DNA from: Betaproteobacteria bacterium
Lineage (GTDB): Bacteria > Pseudomonadota > Gammaproteobacteria > Burkholderiales > Ga0077523
Direction of reading: 5' to 3'
Length of the DNA: 64,000 nt
Assembly: GCA_016125475.1 (NCBI GenBank)
Contig: WGLR01000017.1
Coordinates: 1 to 64,000, forward strand
The notes under the pieces were generated by a model. It made no database searches and had not been told where the DNA came from. It was given only the letters and a program-made list of their open reading frames with translations. This document shows, in pieces, positions 52,010 through 61,863 of this stretch (within the stretch, counting starts at the first letter, position 1; every line of letters begins with the position of its first letter). A program made the position numbers and the translations under genes.

Positions 52010-55000
52010 ATGAAACAGATTCGCAGCCTGCTCGTTGCCAACCGCTCCGAGATCGCCATTCGCGTGATGCGTGCCGCCGCCGAACTCGGCATCCGCACCG
52101 TGTCCGTGTTCTCGAACGAGGATCGCTTCGCCCTGCACCGGTTCAAGGCCGACGAGAGCTATCTCGTCGGGGCGGGAAAGAAGCCCATCCAGGCCTATCT
52201 GGACATCGAGGACGTGCTGCGCATCGCGCTCGAGGCGAAGGTCGACGCGATCCATCCGGGCTACGGCTTCCTCTCCGAGAACCCCGACTTCGCCCAGGCG
52301 TGTGCCGACGCCGGCATCACGTTCATCGGACCGAAGCCCGAAGTGATGCGGCTGCTCGGGAACAAGGTCGCGGCACGATCGCTCGCGCAGAAGGTCGGCG
52401 TTCCGGTCGTGCCCGCGACGGGCGCACTGCCGCGCGACGTCGAGGAGGCGAAGCGCATGGCCGCCGCCGTGGGCTATCCGCTCATGCTGAAGGCGAGCTG
52501 GGGCGGTGGCGGACGCGGCATGCGCGTGGTCGAGTCCGAGGCGGATCTTCCCGGGCACCTGGACGTCGCGCGTCGCGAGGCGCTGGCGGCGTTCGGCAAC
52601 GACGAGCTCTATCTGGAGAAGCTCGTGCGGCGCGCACGCCACGTCGAGGTGCAGATCGTCGGCGACCAGCACGGCAATCTCGTGCACCTCTTCGAGCGCG
52701 ACTGCTCCGTGCAGCGGCGCAACCAGAAGGTCGTCGAACGCGCGCCGGCTCCGTACCTCGACGACGGGAAGCGTGCGGCGCTCTGCGACGCGGCGCTCAG
52801 GCTCGCGGCCGGTGCGAACTACACCCACGCGGGGACCGTCGAGTTCCTCATGGACGCGGACACGGACGAGTTCTACTTCATCGAGGTGAACCCGCGTATC
52901 CAGGTCGAACACACGGTGACGGAGGAAGTCACGGGCGTCGACATCGTGAAGGCGCAGATCCGGATCAGCGAGGGCAAGCGCATCGGTGACACCGACTCCT
53001 ACGTGCCCAAGCAGGACGACGTGCGGCTGAACGGTCACGCGCTGCAGTGCCGGGTCACCACCGAGGACCCGGAGAACGGCTTCATGCCCGACTACGGACG
53101 CATCACGGCCTACCGCAGCGCGGCGGGCTTCGGCATCCGGCTCGACGGTGGCACGGCCTACAGCGGCGCGGTGATCACGCCCTATTACGACTCGCTGCTC
53201 GTGAAGGTGACGGCGTGGGGTCATTCGACGGAAGAGGCGATCGCGCGGATGGATCGCGCGCTGCGCGAGTTCCGGATCCGCGGACTGTCCAGCAACCTGC
53301 AGTTCCTCGAGAACGTGATCGGGCACGCGAAGTTCGCAAGCGGCAGCCTCACGACACGCTTCATCGACGAGACGCCCGAACTCTTCCGCTTCACGCTGCG
53401 CCGCGACCGCGCGACCAAGCTGCTGCGCTTCATCGGTGACGTCGTGGTGAACGGCAATCCCGAGATGAAGGGCAGGCGACGCGCCGAATCCGGGCAGGTC
53501 GACGGACACCTGCCGAAGTGCGATCTCGCCGCGACGCCTCCGGAAGGTTCGCGCGACCGGCTGAAGGCTCTCGGCCCCGCGGGATTCAGCGCCTGGATGA
53601 AGTCCGAGCCTCGCGTGCTGCTCACGGACACGACCCTGCGCGATGCACACCAGTCCCTGTTCGCGACCCGCATGCGGACCGCGGACATGATGCCCGTCGC
53701 GCCGCACTATGCACGCATGATGCCCGGCCTGTTCTCGCTCGAGTGCTGGGGCGGAGCCACGTTCGACGTCGCGATGCGGTTCCTGCGGGAAGATCCCTGG
53801 GACCGGCTGGGCCAGCTGCGCGAGGCGATCCCGAACATCTGCTTCCAGATGCTGCTGCGTGCGTCCAACGCGGTCGGGTACACCAACTACCCCGACAACG
53901 TCGTGCGCTACTTCGTGCAGCAGGCAGCGAAGGAGGGCATCGACATCTTCCGCGTGTTCGACTCGCTCAACTGGGTCGAGAACATGCGCGTCGCGATGGA
54001 TGCCGTGCTCGAGTCGGGCGCGGTCTGCGAGGCCGCGATCTGCTACACGGGCGATCTCTTCGACGCGGCCCGGCCGAAGTACAACCTGCGCTACTACGTC
54101 GACATGGCGAAGGCACTCGAGAAGGCCGGCGCGCACGTGCTCGGCATCAAGGACATGGCGGGGGTGTGCCGGCCGCGCGCGGCGCACGCACTCGTGACTG
54201 CGCTCCGGCAGGAGGTCGGCATTCCGATCCACTTCCACACGCACGACACGAGCGGCATCAGCGCGGCTTCAGTGCTCGCCGCGATCGATGCCGGCGTCGA
54301 CGCCGTGGATGGCGCGCTGGACGCGATGAGCGGGCTCACCTCGCAGCCCAACCTCGGCTCGGTCGTCGCGGCGCTCGAGGGTACGGAGCGCGCGCCGGCC
54401 GTGGACCTCGGGGCACTGAAGTCGCTCTCTCACTACTTCGACGGCGTGCGCCGCCACTACGCACCGTTCGAGGCGGACATCCGTTCCGGCACGTCCGACG
54501 TCTACCTCCACGAGATGCCCGGCGGACAGTACACCAACCTGCGCGAGCAGGCGCGCGCGATGGGTCTCGATCACCGCTGGCCGGAAGTGTCGGCGGCCTA
54601 CGCGCAGGTGAACCGGCTGTTCGGCGACATCGTGAAGGTCACGCCGACCTCGAAGGTCGTCGGCGATCTCGCGCTGTTCATGGTCGCGAACGATCTCTCG
54701 CCGGACGACGTGCTCGATGCGACGCGCGAGGTCGCGTTCCCCGAGTCGGTGATCTCGATGATGAAGGGCGAACTCGGCTTCCCGCCGGAAGGGTTTCCGC
54801 AGGACATCACGCAGCGCGTCCTGCGCGACGAGAAACCGATCGAGGGCCGCGTCGGCGCGACACTGCCGCCCGCGGACCTCAAGGCCGTGCGCGCCCAGGC
54901 CGAGAACGCGATCGACCGCAAGGTGAGCGACACCGAGCTCGCCTCGTATCTCATGTACCCGAAGGTCTTCGTCGACTACGCGAAACACCTGCGGCAGTAC

Positions 55001-55453
55001 GACGACGTCTCCGTGATCCCGACGCCGGTGTTCTTCAACGGCATGAAGGATCGCGACGAGGTGTCCGTGCCGATCGCGAAGGGCAAGACGCTCGTGATCC
55101 GCCTGCAGGGACGCTCGGAGCCCGACGACGAGGGTGTCGTGCGGCTGTTCTTCGAACTGAACGGCCAGTCGCGCGTCGTGCGTGTGCAGAAGGCCGGCGT
55201 CGCGACCGCGAAGCAGCGCATGAAGGCGGAGGATGCGAACGCGAACCACGTGGGGGCGCCGATGCCCGGCAGCGTGGTCACCGTTTCGGTGAAGGCCGGT
55301 CAGCAGGTGCGCAAGGGTGCGCCGCTCGTGTCGATCGAGGCAATGAAGATGGAGAGCGTGATCCGCGCGGAACGGGACGCCCGCGTGAAGGCGGTCCACG
55401 TGAAGCCGGGCGAGCCCGTGTCGGCGAAGGACCTCCTGATCGAACTCGCGTGA
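52010..55453 (+). CDS. pyc: pyruvate carboxylase
   Basis: A 1147-residue single-chain pyruvate carboxylase, which makes oxaloacetate from pyruvate, bicarbonate and ATP. The biotin carboxylase domain (1 to about 460) has the ATP-grasp loop KASWGGGGRGMR. The carboxyltransferase domain begins near 540 (DTTLRDAHQSLFATR) and continues with the conserved PYC domain. The C-terminal biotin carrier carries the biotin lysine K1113 in EAMKME. Full length and intact. It supplies the TCA cycle (anaplerosis). Confidence 0.97.
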   Translation: MKQIRSLLVANRSEIAIRVMRAAAELGIRTVSVFSNEDRFALHRFKADESYLVGAGKKPIQAYLDIEDVLRIALEAKVDAIHPGYGFLSENPDFAQACADAGITFIGPKPEVMRLLGNKVAARSLAQKVGVPVVPATGALPRDVEEAKRMAAAVGYPLMLKASWGGGGRGMRVVESEADLPGHLDVARREALAAFGNDELYLEKLVRRARHVEVQIVGDQHGNLVHLFERDCSVQRRNQKVVERAPAPYLDDGKRAALCDAALRLAAGANYTHAGTVEFLMDADTDEFYFIEVNPRIQVEHTVTEEVTGVDIVKAQIRISEGKRIGDTDSYVPKQDDVRLNGHALQCRVTTEDPENGFMPDYGRITAYRSAAGFGIRLDGGTAYSGAVITPYYDSLLVKVTAWGHSTEEAIARMDRALREFRIRGLSSNLQFLENVIGHAKFASGSLTTRFIDETPELFRFTLRRDRATKLLRFIGDVVVNGNPEMKGRRRAESGQVDGHLPKCDLAATPPEGSRDRLKALGPAGFSAWMKSEPRVLLTDTTLRDAHQSLFATRMRTADMMPVAPHYARMMPGLFSLECWGGATFDVAMRFLREDPWDRLGQLREAIPNICFQMLLRASNAVGYTNYPDNVVRYFVQQAAKEGIDIFRVFDSLNWVENMRVAMDAVLESGAVCEAAICYTGDLFDAARPKYNLRYYVDMAKALEKAGAHVLGIKDMAGVCRPRAAHALVTALRQEVGIPIHFHTHDTSGISAASVLAAIDAGVDAVDGALDAMSGLTSQPNLGSVVAALEGTERAPAVDLGALKSLSHYFDGVRRHYAPFEADIRSGTSDVYLHEMPGGQYTNLREQARAMGLDHRWPEVSAAYAQVNRLFGDIVKVTPTSKVVGDLALFMVANDLSPDDVLDATREVAFPESVISMMKGELGFPPEGFPQDITQRVLRDEKPIEGRVGATLPPADLKAVRAQAENAIDRKVSDTELASYLMYPKVFVDYAKHLRQYDDVSVIPTPVFFNGMKDRDEVSVPIAKGKTLVIRLQGRSEPDDEGVVRLFFELNGQSRVVRVQKAGVATAKQRMKAEDANANHVGAPMPGSVVTVSVKAGQQVRKGAPLVSIEAMKMESVIRAERDARVKAVHVKPGEPVSAKDLLIELA

Positions 55454-55499
55454 TGCGCGTATCGTGCATGTCACGAGGGCAGAACGGAGTGGAAGCGTC

Positions 55500-56705
55500 A
55501 TGACCGGGGACGGCGACGGTACGAAGGCAGCGACGGGCAGCCTGCACGATCGCATCGACACCGAGCTCGAGCGCGCGTGCGCGACCGGACGCCTGCCGGG
55601 TGTCGTGGCGGCCGTCACGACGGGACGGGGCACCGTCTACACGGCTTCCTTCGGACGCCGACACGTCGGTTGCGCCGAGGCGATGACACCGGACACGGTG
55701 TGCTGGATCGCGTCGATGACCAAGCCGGTCACCGCGGTCGCGGCGATGCAGCTCGTGGAGCGCGGCGATGTCTCGCTCGACGAGCCGATCGGCCGGGTCC
55801 GGCCGGAACTCGCCGCGATCCGGGTGCTGACGGGCTGGACCGCCGACGGGGAACCGGTCCTGCGAGACCCCGTGCGTCCGATCACCCTGCGTCACCTGCT
55901 CACGCACACGTCGGGTCTCGCCCACGGTCTCTGGAACGCCGATCTCGGGCGGTACCAGAAGCTGCGCGGTCTGCCCGCCACGATCTCCGGCCGCCTCGGC
56001 GCGCTCGACGTGCCGCTCGTGTTCGACCCCGGTGAACGCTGGGAGTACGGCATCGGCGTCGACTGGCTCGGGCGCGTCGTCGAGGCGGTCACGGGGGAGC
56101 GTCTGGGCGAGTACTTCCGGACGCGCGTGTTCGAGCCGCTCGGCATGGGCAGCACCGGGTTCCGGATCACGCCGGACATGCGCCGGCGTCTTGCATGTGT
56201 CCACGCACGCGGGATCGGCGACGCACTCGAACCCACTGCCTTCGAGGTCGAGCAGGATCCCGAGTGGGACGTGGGGGGCGGCGGTCTCTACTCGACGGCC
56301 GGTGACTACCTGCGCTTCATGCGGATGATCCTGAATCGCGGCGAACTCGACGGCGTGCGCGTGCTCGCGCGCGACACGGTCGAACTCATGGGGAGGAACG
56401 CGATGGGCGCGCTGCGCGTCCGGCCGCTCGCGAGCGCGAATCCCGCGATGACCCGCGACGTGGACTTCCACGCGGACGTGCAGAAGACCTGGGGCCTCTC
56501 GTTCATGATCAACGAGACGGCGTTGCCGACGGGGCGAAGTCCCGGTTCCCTGACGTGGGCGGGCCTCGCGAACACCTACTTCTGGATCGACCCGACGCGC
56601 GATCTCGCCGGCGTGTTCCTCACGCAGATCCTGCCCTTCGCGGATCCCGCCGCGCTGGACCTGTTCGGCCGGTTCGAGACCGCCGTCTACAAGTCCCGGG
56701 ACTGA
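55500..56705 (+). CDS. serine hydrolase of the beta-lactamase (class C-like/EstB) family
   Basis: A 401-residue enzyme of the beta-lactamase/DD-peptidase-like esterase family. The SxxK motif is SMTK (near 70-73) and the Tyr motif is EYGIG (near 181). GGGGLYSTAGDYLRF is a further family block. No signal peptide is seen, so it is probably a cytoplasmic esterase rather than a resistance enzyme. The start at 55500 follows GGAG by about ten bases; an upstream ATG at 55464 is possible. It lies 46 bases after pyc. Confidence 0.85.
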   Translation: MTGDGDGTKAATGSLHDRIDTELERACATGRLPGVVAAVTTGRGTVYTASFGRRHVGCAEAMTPDTVCWIASMTKPVTAVAAMQLVERGDVSLDEPIGRVRPELAAIRVLTGWTADGEPVLRDPVRPITLRHLLTHTSGLAHGLWNADLGRYQKLRGLPATISGRLGALDVPLVFDPGERWEYGIGVDWLGRVVEAVTGERLGEYFRTRVFEPLGMGSTGFRITPDMRRRLACVHARGIGDALEPTAFEVEQDPEWDVGGGGLYSTAGDYLRFMRMILNRGELDGVRVLARDTVELMGRNAMGALRVRPLASANPAMTRDVDFHADVQKTWGLSFMINETALPTGRSPGSLTWAGLANTYFWIDPTRDLAGVFLTQILPFADPAALDLFGRFETAVYKSRD

Positions 56706-56717
56706 CCCGGCGCCACT

Positions 56718-59700
56718 TCAGCCGCGGAGCGCATCCCCGACCGCCGGCGTCGCGATGTCCGGCGCATCGAGCAGCGTGACGTGACGAACGGTCTCGTCGA
56801 ATTCGGTGGCGAGCCCGGTCTTCAGGGTGGCCAGCATTGCCCCGTCGCCGGCATCGCAGGCTTCCTCGACGCGTGCCATGAGCCGCGCCAGCCGATCGAG
56901 TGCCAGATTCGCGGAGACGCCGCGGAGCCGGTGTGCGAGAGCCCGGGCGGCGGCCAGATCGTCCCGAGCGATGGCGTCCGCCAGGTTCGCCGGTGTCTCC
57001 GCGTGCGACCGCAGGAACCTGCCGAGCGCGTCGAGGTATTTCGCGCGCTTCCCCGCCCACCTTCGTACGCCGGCTGTCACGTCGACGTATTCCACCGTGT
57101 CCTCCACGACCGCGGGGGCGGCGGATGTCGCGGCCAGTCCGAGCACGCGGGCGATTTCCCGCTCGAGCACGGGCAGGTCCACGGGCTTCGTCGCGAAACC
57201 GTTCATTCCGGCCGCCATCGCGGCGTCCCGGTCCGGCGCCAGGACGCTCGCGCTCAAGGCGATCACCGGAACGGGGGCCTGATCGCGCCCACGTTCGCGC
57301 GCGCGAATGAGCGTGCAGGCTTCGCAGCCCCCCATGCCCGGCATGTGCAGATCGAGCAGGACGAGGTCAGGGTGCTCGCGGGACGCGATCTCGACGGCGG
57401 CCTGTCCGTCGGCGGCAGTCAGAACCGTGTGCCCGCGTGCGGACAGCATGATCTCCAGCAGTTCGAGATTTTCCGGGACGTCGTCGACGCAGAGGATGCG
57501 CAGGGGCGGAAGCCGTGCCGCGTCGGGTTCCCGACGGGTGTCGTCGCGTATTCCCGCCGCCGCACGCAGGGGCAGCACGACGTGAAACGTGCTGCCCGAC
57601 CCGGGCGTGCTCTCGGCCCGGATCGACCCGCCCATCAGGTCGACCAGCTGGCGACAGATGGTGGTGCCGAGTCCGGTGCCGCCGTAGCGACGCGTCGTGG
57701 ACGCGTCGGCCTGCGTGAAGGGTTCGAAGATGGCCTCGAGACGGTCCGGGGCGACGCCGATCCCCGTGTCGCGAATGCGGATGTGGATCTCCTGACCCTC
57801 GCGCCCCACGTCGATCGAGACGGTGCCGTGTTCGGTGAACTTGATCCCGTTGCTCACGAGGTTGACGAGAATCTGGCGGACCCGCAGTTCGTCGCCGTGC
57901 ACGAGGCGCGGCAGCGTGTCGTCCCACGCATGCACGAGTGCGATGCCCTTGCGGTCGGCGTCCGGCCCGAACGTGGCGCGGACGTCCGCGACCAGGGCCG
58001 CGAGATCGAAGTCGCCGAAGCAGAGCTCGATCGCGCCCTTGTCGAGCCTGGCGGCGTCCAGCACGTCGTTCAGCAGGCGCAACAGGGAACGTGCCGAGCC
58101 CTGCACGGTTTCGAGACGCCGGCGCTGCGTGTCGTCCAGCGACGATTGCAGCAGCACGTCGGTGAAGCCGAGTATCGCGTTCATGGGCGTCCGGATCTCG
58201 TGACTCATGTTCGCGAGAAACGCGGCCCGGGATTCCGCCGCGAGTTCCGCCCTGTCCCGGGACTCGCGCAGCGCTTCCTCCATGTGGTGACGGTCCGTGA
58301 TGTCGATGATCACGCCGTCGAGCCAGCGCCCGCTGCGCTGGTCGGTGTGCACGATCCTGCCGCTTCCCCACATCCAGCACGTGCTGCCGTCCCGGCGCAC
58401 CAGCCGATACTCGATCCGGTACGGACGCTCTTCCCGCAGGGCCGTGCCGATCTCGGTCGTCACGGCGTCCCTGTCGTCGGGATGGACGAGGTCGAGGTAT
58501 CCCACCCTGGCGTCCGGTCCCAGAAAGTCGCTGGCCGGAAACCCCGTGAGGCGTTCGACGCCCTCGCTCACGAAGACCATCTCGTGTCCGTCCCGCGTGA
58601 CGAGACAGCGGTACGTGACACCCGGTATGTTGCCGATCAGGGAACGCAGCTGCTCCTCGCTCTCGCGCAGTGCGCGCTCCATTCTCAGACGTTCCGAAAT
58701 GTCGGAGACGAATGCGATGAAGAGATCCTCGTGGTCCAGTTTCGTGTGGCCCACGGCGAGGCGGACCGGAATCTCGGTGCCGTCCCGTTTGCGGACGACG
58801 ATCTCGCGGCTGCCCCGCAGTCCCGCGATGGCTCCGGGCCGCGACAGGCTGTCCAGGGCCTGGCGGAATTCCCGTGCGTGGGATTCCGTCATGAGATGCG
58901 TGATGTCCGTTCCGATCGCCTCCCCGTGTTGCCATCCGAACAGCTCTTCCGCCGTGGTGTTGACCTCGCCGATCCTGCCCGACGCATCGAAGATGAGCAC
59001 GCCGTCGACCGTGGTCGCGAGAAGGCTTCGCATGCGGGCCTGCCTCTCGCTGAGGCGTCGATAGAGTTCGCGCACACGGAGATAGGCGTTCGTCGCGAGC
59101 ACGATCGTGGCGAGTGCCACGGTGGTGAGGCTGATCGCGATGGCGAGCGTGGACGCATTTCCGCCGCCCGACGTGCTGCCCACCGGCATGTTTCCGACGA
59201 AACGTGCTGCCGCCATGCCGGTGTAGTGCATGGCGGCGATCGCACACCCCATGACGACCGCGCTGGCATTGAGACGCCAGAACGCGCTCAGTTTCCGGAC
59301 CTGCCCGAGCCCGAACCGGATCCAGAGCGACAGGAACGCGAGCGCGACCGCGACGACGATCGAGAGTGCGAAAAGGGCAGGGTCGTACCGCTGGGCGAGG
59401 GGCATGGTCATCGCGGCCATGCCCACGTAGTGCATGCAGCCGATGCCCGCGCCGACCAGTACGCCGCCGACCACGAGCCGCCTGGTGCTCACCCGTTCGC
59501 GTCCGATCACGTGCAGGGCGATCGCCGACGCGAACACGCTCGGCACCAGGGACCACGCGGTGAGCGCAGGGTCGTACGTGACGTTGCAGAGACTGAACGC
59601 GAGCATGCCGATGAAGTGCATGGCCCAGACACCGCAGCCCAGGGCGATGCTTCCCGTGAGCAGCGCGATGTTGCGCAGTCGTCCGCGGCGGTGTGCGAAC

Positions 59701-59852
59701 GCGAGTCCGGAAACCTGGAACGCCATCCAGGACGTGAAGATGGCGATCGCGAGGGACAGCGTCACCAGCCACGGATCGTAGGTGCCCAGTTGCAGCAGGG
59801 ACGGGTCCTGAGGAACCGTGAAGAGCGTGCGGAGGGTGCCTGAAATGTCCAT
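56718..59852 (-). CDS. MHYT-PAS hybrid histidine kinase with REC and Hpt domains
   Basis: A 1044-residue membrane sensor. N-terminal MHYT region (about 15-250; MHFIGM, MHYVGM and MHYTGM repeats) is thought to sense O2, CO or NO through metal. Two PAS domains follow (about 280-390 and 410-520), then HisKA with the H-box MSHEIRTPMN (His near 547), HATPase (about 650-765), a receiver domain (about 786-905, Asp near 834 in LLDLHMP) and an Hpt domain with AHRLRG (His near 972). The phosphorelay output partner is not here. ATG 59852 is chosen because upstream codons look non-coding; 59966 is the alternative. Confidence 0.9.
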   Translation of the reverse strand: MDISGTLRTLFTVPQDPSLLQLGTYDPWLVTLSLAIAIFTSWMAFQVSGLAFAHRRGRLRNIALLTGSIALGCGVWAMHFIGMLAFSLCNVTYDPALTAWSLVPSVFASAIALHVIGRERVSTRRLVVGGVLVGAGIGCMHYVGMAAMTMPLAQRYDPALFALSIVVAVALAFLSLWIRFGLGQVRKLSAFWRLNASAVVMGCAIAAMHYTGMAAARFVGNMPVGSTSGGGNASTLAIAISLTTVALATIVLATNAYLRVRELYRRLSERQARMRSLLATTVDGVLIFDASGRIGEVNTTAEELFGWQHGEAIGTDITHLMTESHAREFRQALDSLSRPGAIAGLRGSREIVVRKRDGTEIPVRLAVGHTKLDHEDLFIAFVSDISERLRMERALRESEEQLRSLIGNIPGVTYRCLVTRDGHEMVFVSEGVERLTGFPASDFLGPDARVGYLDLVHPDDRDAVTTEIGTALREERPYRIEYRLVRRDGSTCWMWGSGRIVHTDQRSGRWLDGVIIDITDRHHMEEALRESRDRAELAAESRAAFLANMSHEIRTPMNAILGFTDVLLQSSLDDTQRRRLETVQGSARSLLRLLNDVLDAARLDKGAIELCFGDFDLAALVADVRATFGPDADRKGIALVHAWDDTLPRLVHGDELRVRQILVNLVSNGIKFTEHGTVSIDVGREGQEIHIRIRDTGIGVAPDRLEAIFEPFTQADASTTRRYGGTGLGTTICRQLVDLMGGSIRAESTPGSGSTFHVVLPLRAAAGIRDDTRREPDAARLPPLRILCVDDVPENLELLEIMLSARGHTVLTAADGQAAVEIASREHPDLVLLDLHMPGMGGCEACTLIRARERGRDQAPVPVIALSASVLAPDRDAAMAAGMNGFATKPVDLPVLEREIARVLGLAATSAAPAVVEDTVEYVDVTAGVRRWAGKRAKYLDALGRFLRSHAETPANLADAIARDDLAAARALAHRLRGVSANLALDRLARLMARVEEACDAGDGAMLATLKTGLATEFDETVRHVTLLDAPDIATPAVGDALRG

Positions 59853-60172
59853 CGGTGCTGCCAGCCTGTCGGGGGTGATGCGGGGGGCGCTGCCTGCTGG
59901 GGGCCGGACGGGAAGGGCCGCGACGAAAGCCCGGGGAGCGGGGGCGCGCGGCAGCATCCGGATCATCCGGCACGGAAGCCGGACGGGGGAGAGGTGAATC
60001 GCCGTGTGTCACCGGGTAACGGCGGAAAATCTCGCGACTTGAGAGATTTTGGGGAAAGGGTGCCGCGGATGCCGGGCGGATGGCGCGACCCGGGAAGCGC
60101 TTGCGGTCGTGCCGTGATGCACAATCGCGGGGTGCCGCCGCCGAGGCGGTCATTCGCCGGAAAGGATCCTGA
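59853..60172. other. divergent intergenic region
   Basis: 320 bases between the hybrid kinase and the ACT-domain gene. An eight-base inverted repeat sits at 60026-60050. No gene is supported. Confidence 0.5.
60026..60050. promoter_or_regulatory. AT-rich inverted repeat
   Basis: AAAATCTC (60026-60033) and GAGATTTT (60043-60050) are perfect arms around a nine-base loop, in an otherwise GC-rich spacer. It could be an operator for either divergent gene. The stem is too AT-rich for a strong terminator. Confidence 0.35.
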
Positions 60173-60472
60173 ATGACGAACCCAGCAAGCGTTTCCTCCA
60201 GCAACCGCGTCATCGTGAGCGTGATCGGCCAGGACCGCGTCGGCATCATCGCCGCGGTGGCCACGATCCTGGCCGACGCGAGCGCGAACATCCTCGACAT
60301 TTCCCAGAGCATCATGGAGGAGTTCTTCGTGATGATCATGATGGTCGACCTGGAGAAGGCCTCGACGTCGTTCGACGACCTCCGCCAGCGCCTCGCGCGG
60401 AAGGGCGAGGAGATGGGGCTGCGCATCGACGCGCAGCACGAGGACGTCTTCAAGTACATGCACCGGGTCTGA
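60173..60472 (+). CDS. ACT-domain protein (UPF0237)
   Basis: A 99-residue protein consisting of one ACT-like domain, with [23 protein letters not shown] at the start. UPF0237 members commonly pair with UPF0210 genes, as here, ten bases downstream. A regulatory role through small-molecule binding is likely; ligand unknown. AAAGGAT precedes the ATG. Confidence 0.9.
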   Translation: MTNPASVSSSNRVIVSVIGQDRVGIIAAVATILADASANILDISQSIMEEFFVMIMMVDLEKASTSFDDLRQRLARKGEEMGLRIDAQHEDVFKYMHRV

Positions 60473-60482
60473 GGGCGGTCAC

Positions 60483-61847
60483 ATGCAGCGCTTCTCGCCG
60501 CAGGAAATCGTCGAGACCATCCGCATGGTGCAGATGGAGAAGCTCGACATCCGCACGATCACGATGGGGATCAGCCTGCGCGACTGCGGCGCCGATTCGA
60601 TCGGTGTGGTCGAGCGCAGGGTCTACGACAAGGTTTGCCGCCATGCGGCGCGTCTCACCGCCGTCGGCGACCAGATCGAGCGGGAGTACGGCATTCCCGT
60701 CATCAACAAGCGCATCTCGGTGACGCCCGTGGCACTCGTGGCCGAGAGCACGGGCACGTCGGACTACGTGCGCATCGCGCGGGCGCTGGACCGCGCCGCG
60801 ACGGAAGTCGGCGTGAACTTCCTCGGGGGCTATTCCTGTCTCGTCGAGAAGGGTGCGACGCCCGGTGACCGTGCGCTCATCGATTCGATACCGGAGGCGC
60901 TCGCGACGACGGAACGTGTCTGCGCATCGGTGAACGTCGGCACGACGCGCGCGGGGCTCAACATGGATGCGATCGCGCGCATGGGCGAGGTGATTCGCGA
61001 CGCCGCACTGTTGACGGCCGACCGGGACGGGCTCGGTGCCGCGAAGCTCGTGGTGTTCTGCAACGCGGTCGAGGACAACCCGTTCATGGCCGGTGCGTTC
61101 CACGGCGTGGGAGAGCCCGACACCGTGCTGAACGTGGGCGTGAGCGGACCGGGTGTCGTGCTGCGTGCGGTCGAGACCGCTCCCGAGGCCGACTTCGGCG
61201 CGCTCGCCGCGATCATCAAGCGCACCGCGTTCAAGGTCACGCGCATGGGCGAGCTCGTCGGACGCGCGGCATCGGAGAAGCTCGGCGTCCCGTTCGGCAT
61301 CGTCGATCTCTCGCTCGCGCCGACGCCCGCAGTGGGTGACAGCGTCGCGCGCATCCTCGAGGCCATGGGCCTGGAGCGTGTCGGTACGCACGGCTCGACC
61401 GCGGCTCTCGCGCTGCTCAACGATGCCGTGAAGAAGGGAGGGGCGATGGCGTCCGGTCACGTCGGCGGTCTGAGCGGCGCCTTCATCCCGGTCTCGGAAG
61501 ACATCGGGATGATCGAGGCCGCCGAAGCGGGCATGCTCTCGATGGACAAGCTCGAGGCGATGACGGCCGTGTGCTCGGTGGGGCTCGACATGATCGCGAT
61601 TCCGGGCGAAACCCCCGCGACGACGCTGAGCGCGATCATCGCGGACGAGGCGGCGATCGGCATGATCAACCGCAAGACGACGGCGGTGCGGCTGATTCCG
61701 GCACCGGGCAAGCGCGTCGGCGACAGCGTGGAATTCGGAGGGTTGCTCGGACGGGCGCCCGTCATGGCCGTGCACACGGCCTCGAGCGAGGGATTCGTGC
61801 GGCGGGGCGGGCGGGTACCCGCGCCGCTTCAGGCGCTCAACAACTGA
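60483..61847 (+). CDS. UPF0210 (PFL/DUF711) family protein
   Basis: A 454-residue protein of the UPF0210 family. The conserved N-terminus [21 protein letters not shown] and the glycine-rich [16 protein letters not shown] are visible. It is often annotated as related to pyruvate-formate-lyase-like folds, but no glycyl-radical motif is present. The function is unknown. It forms an operon with the ACT-domain gene. Confidence 0.92.
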   Translation: MQRFSPQEIVETIRMVQMEKLDIRTITMGISLRDCGADSIGVVERRVYDKVCRHAARLTAVGDQIEREYGIPVINKRISVTPVALVAESTGTSDYVRIARALDRAATEVGVNFLGGYSCLVEKGATPGDRALIDSIPEALATTERVCASVNVGTTRAGLNMDAIARMGEVIRDAALLTADRDGLGAAKLVVFCNAVEDNPFMAGAFHGVGEPDTVLNVGVSGPGVVLRAVETAPEADFGALAAIIKRTAFKVTRMGELVGRAASEKLGVPFGIVDLSLAPTPAVGDSVARILEAMGLERVGTHGSTAALALLNDAVKKGGAMASGHVGGLSGAFIPVSEDIGMIEAAEAGMLSMDKLEAMTAVCSVGLDMIAIPGETPATTLSAIIADEAAIGMINRKTTAVRLIPAPGKRVGDSVEFGGLLGRAPVMAVHTASSEGFVRRGGRVPAPLQALNN

Positions 61848-61863
61848 TCACCACGCGCCCGGG

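Noticed and set aside
47149-52146. Very long minus-strand open frame opposite lhr
   Set aside because: It is antisense to the clear helicase gene. Its protein is Arg/His/Glu-rich with no domain. Long shadow frames are expected in GC-rich codons.
50642-54244. 1200-codon minus-strand open frame across lhr and pyc
   Set aside because: It is antisense to two well-supported genes and spans their junction, with low-complexity Arg/Ala composition.
55464-55499. Upstream ATG for the serine hydrolase
   Set aside because: It lies close to the pyc stop without a ribosome site; ATG 55500 has GGAG at usable spacing.
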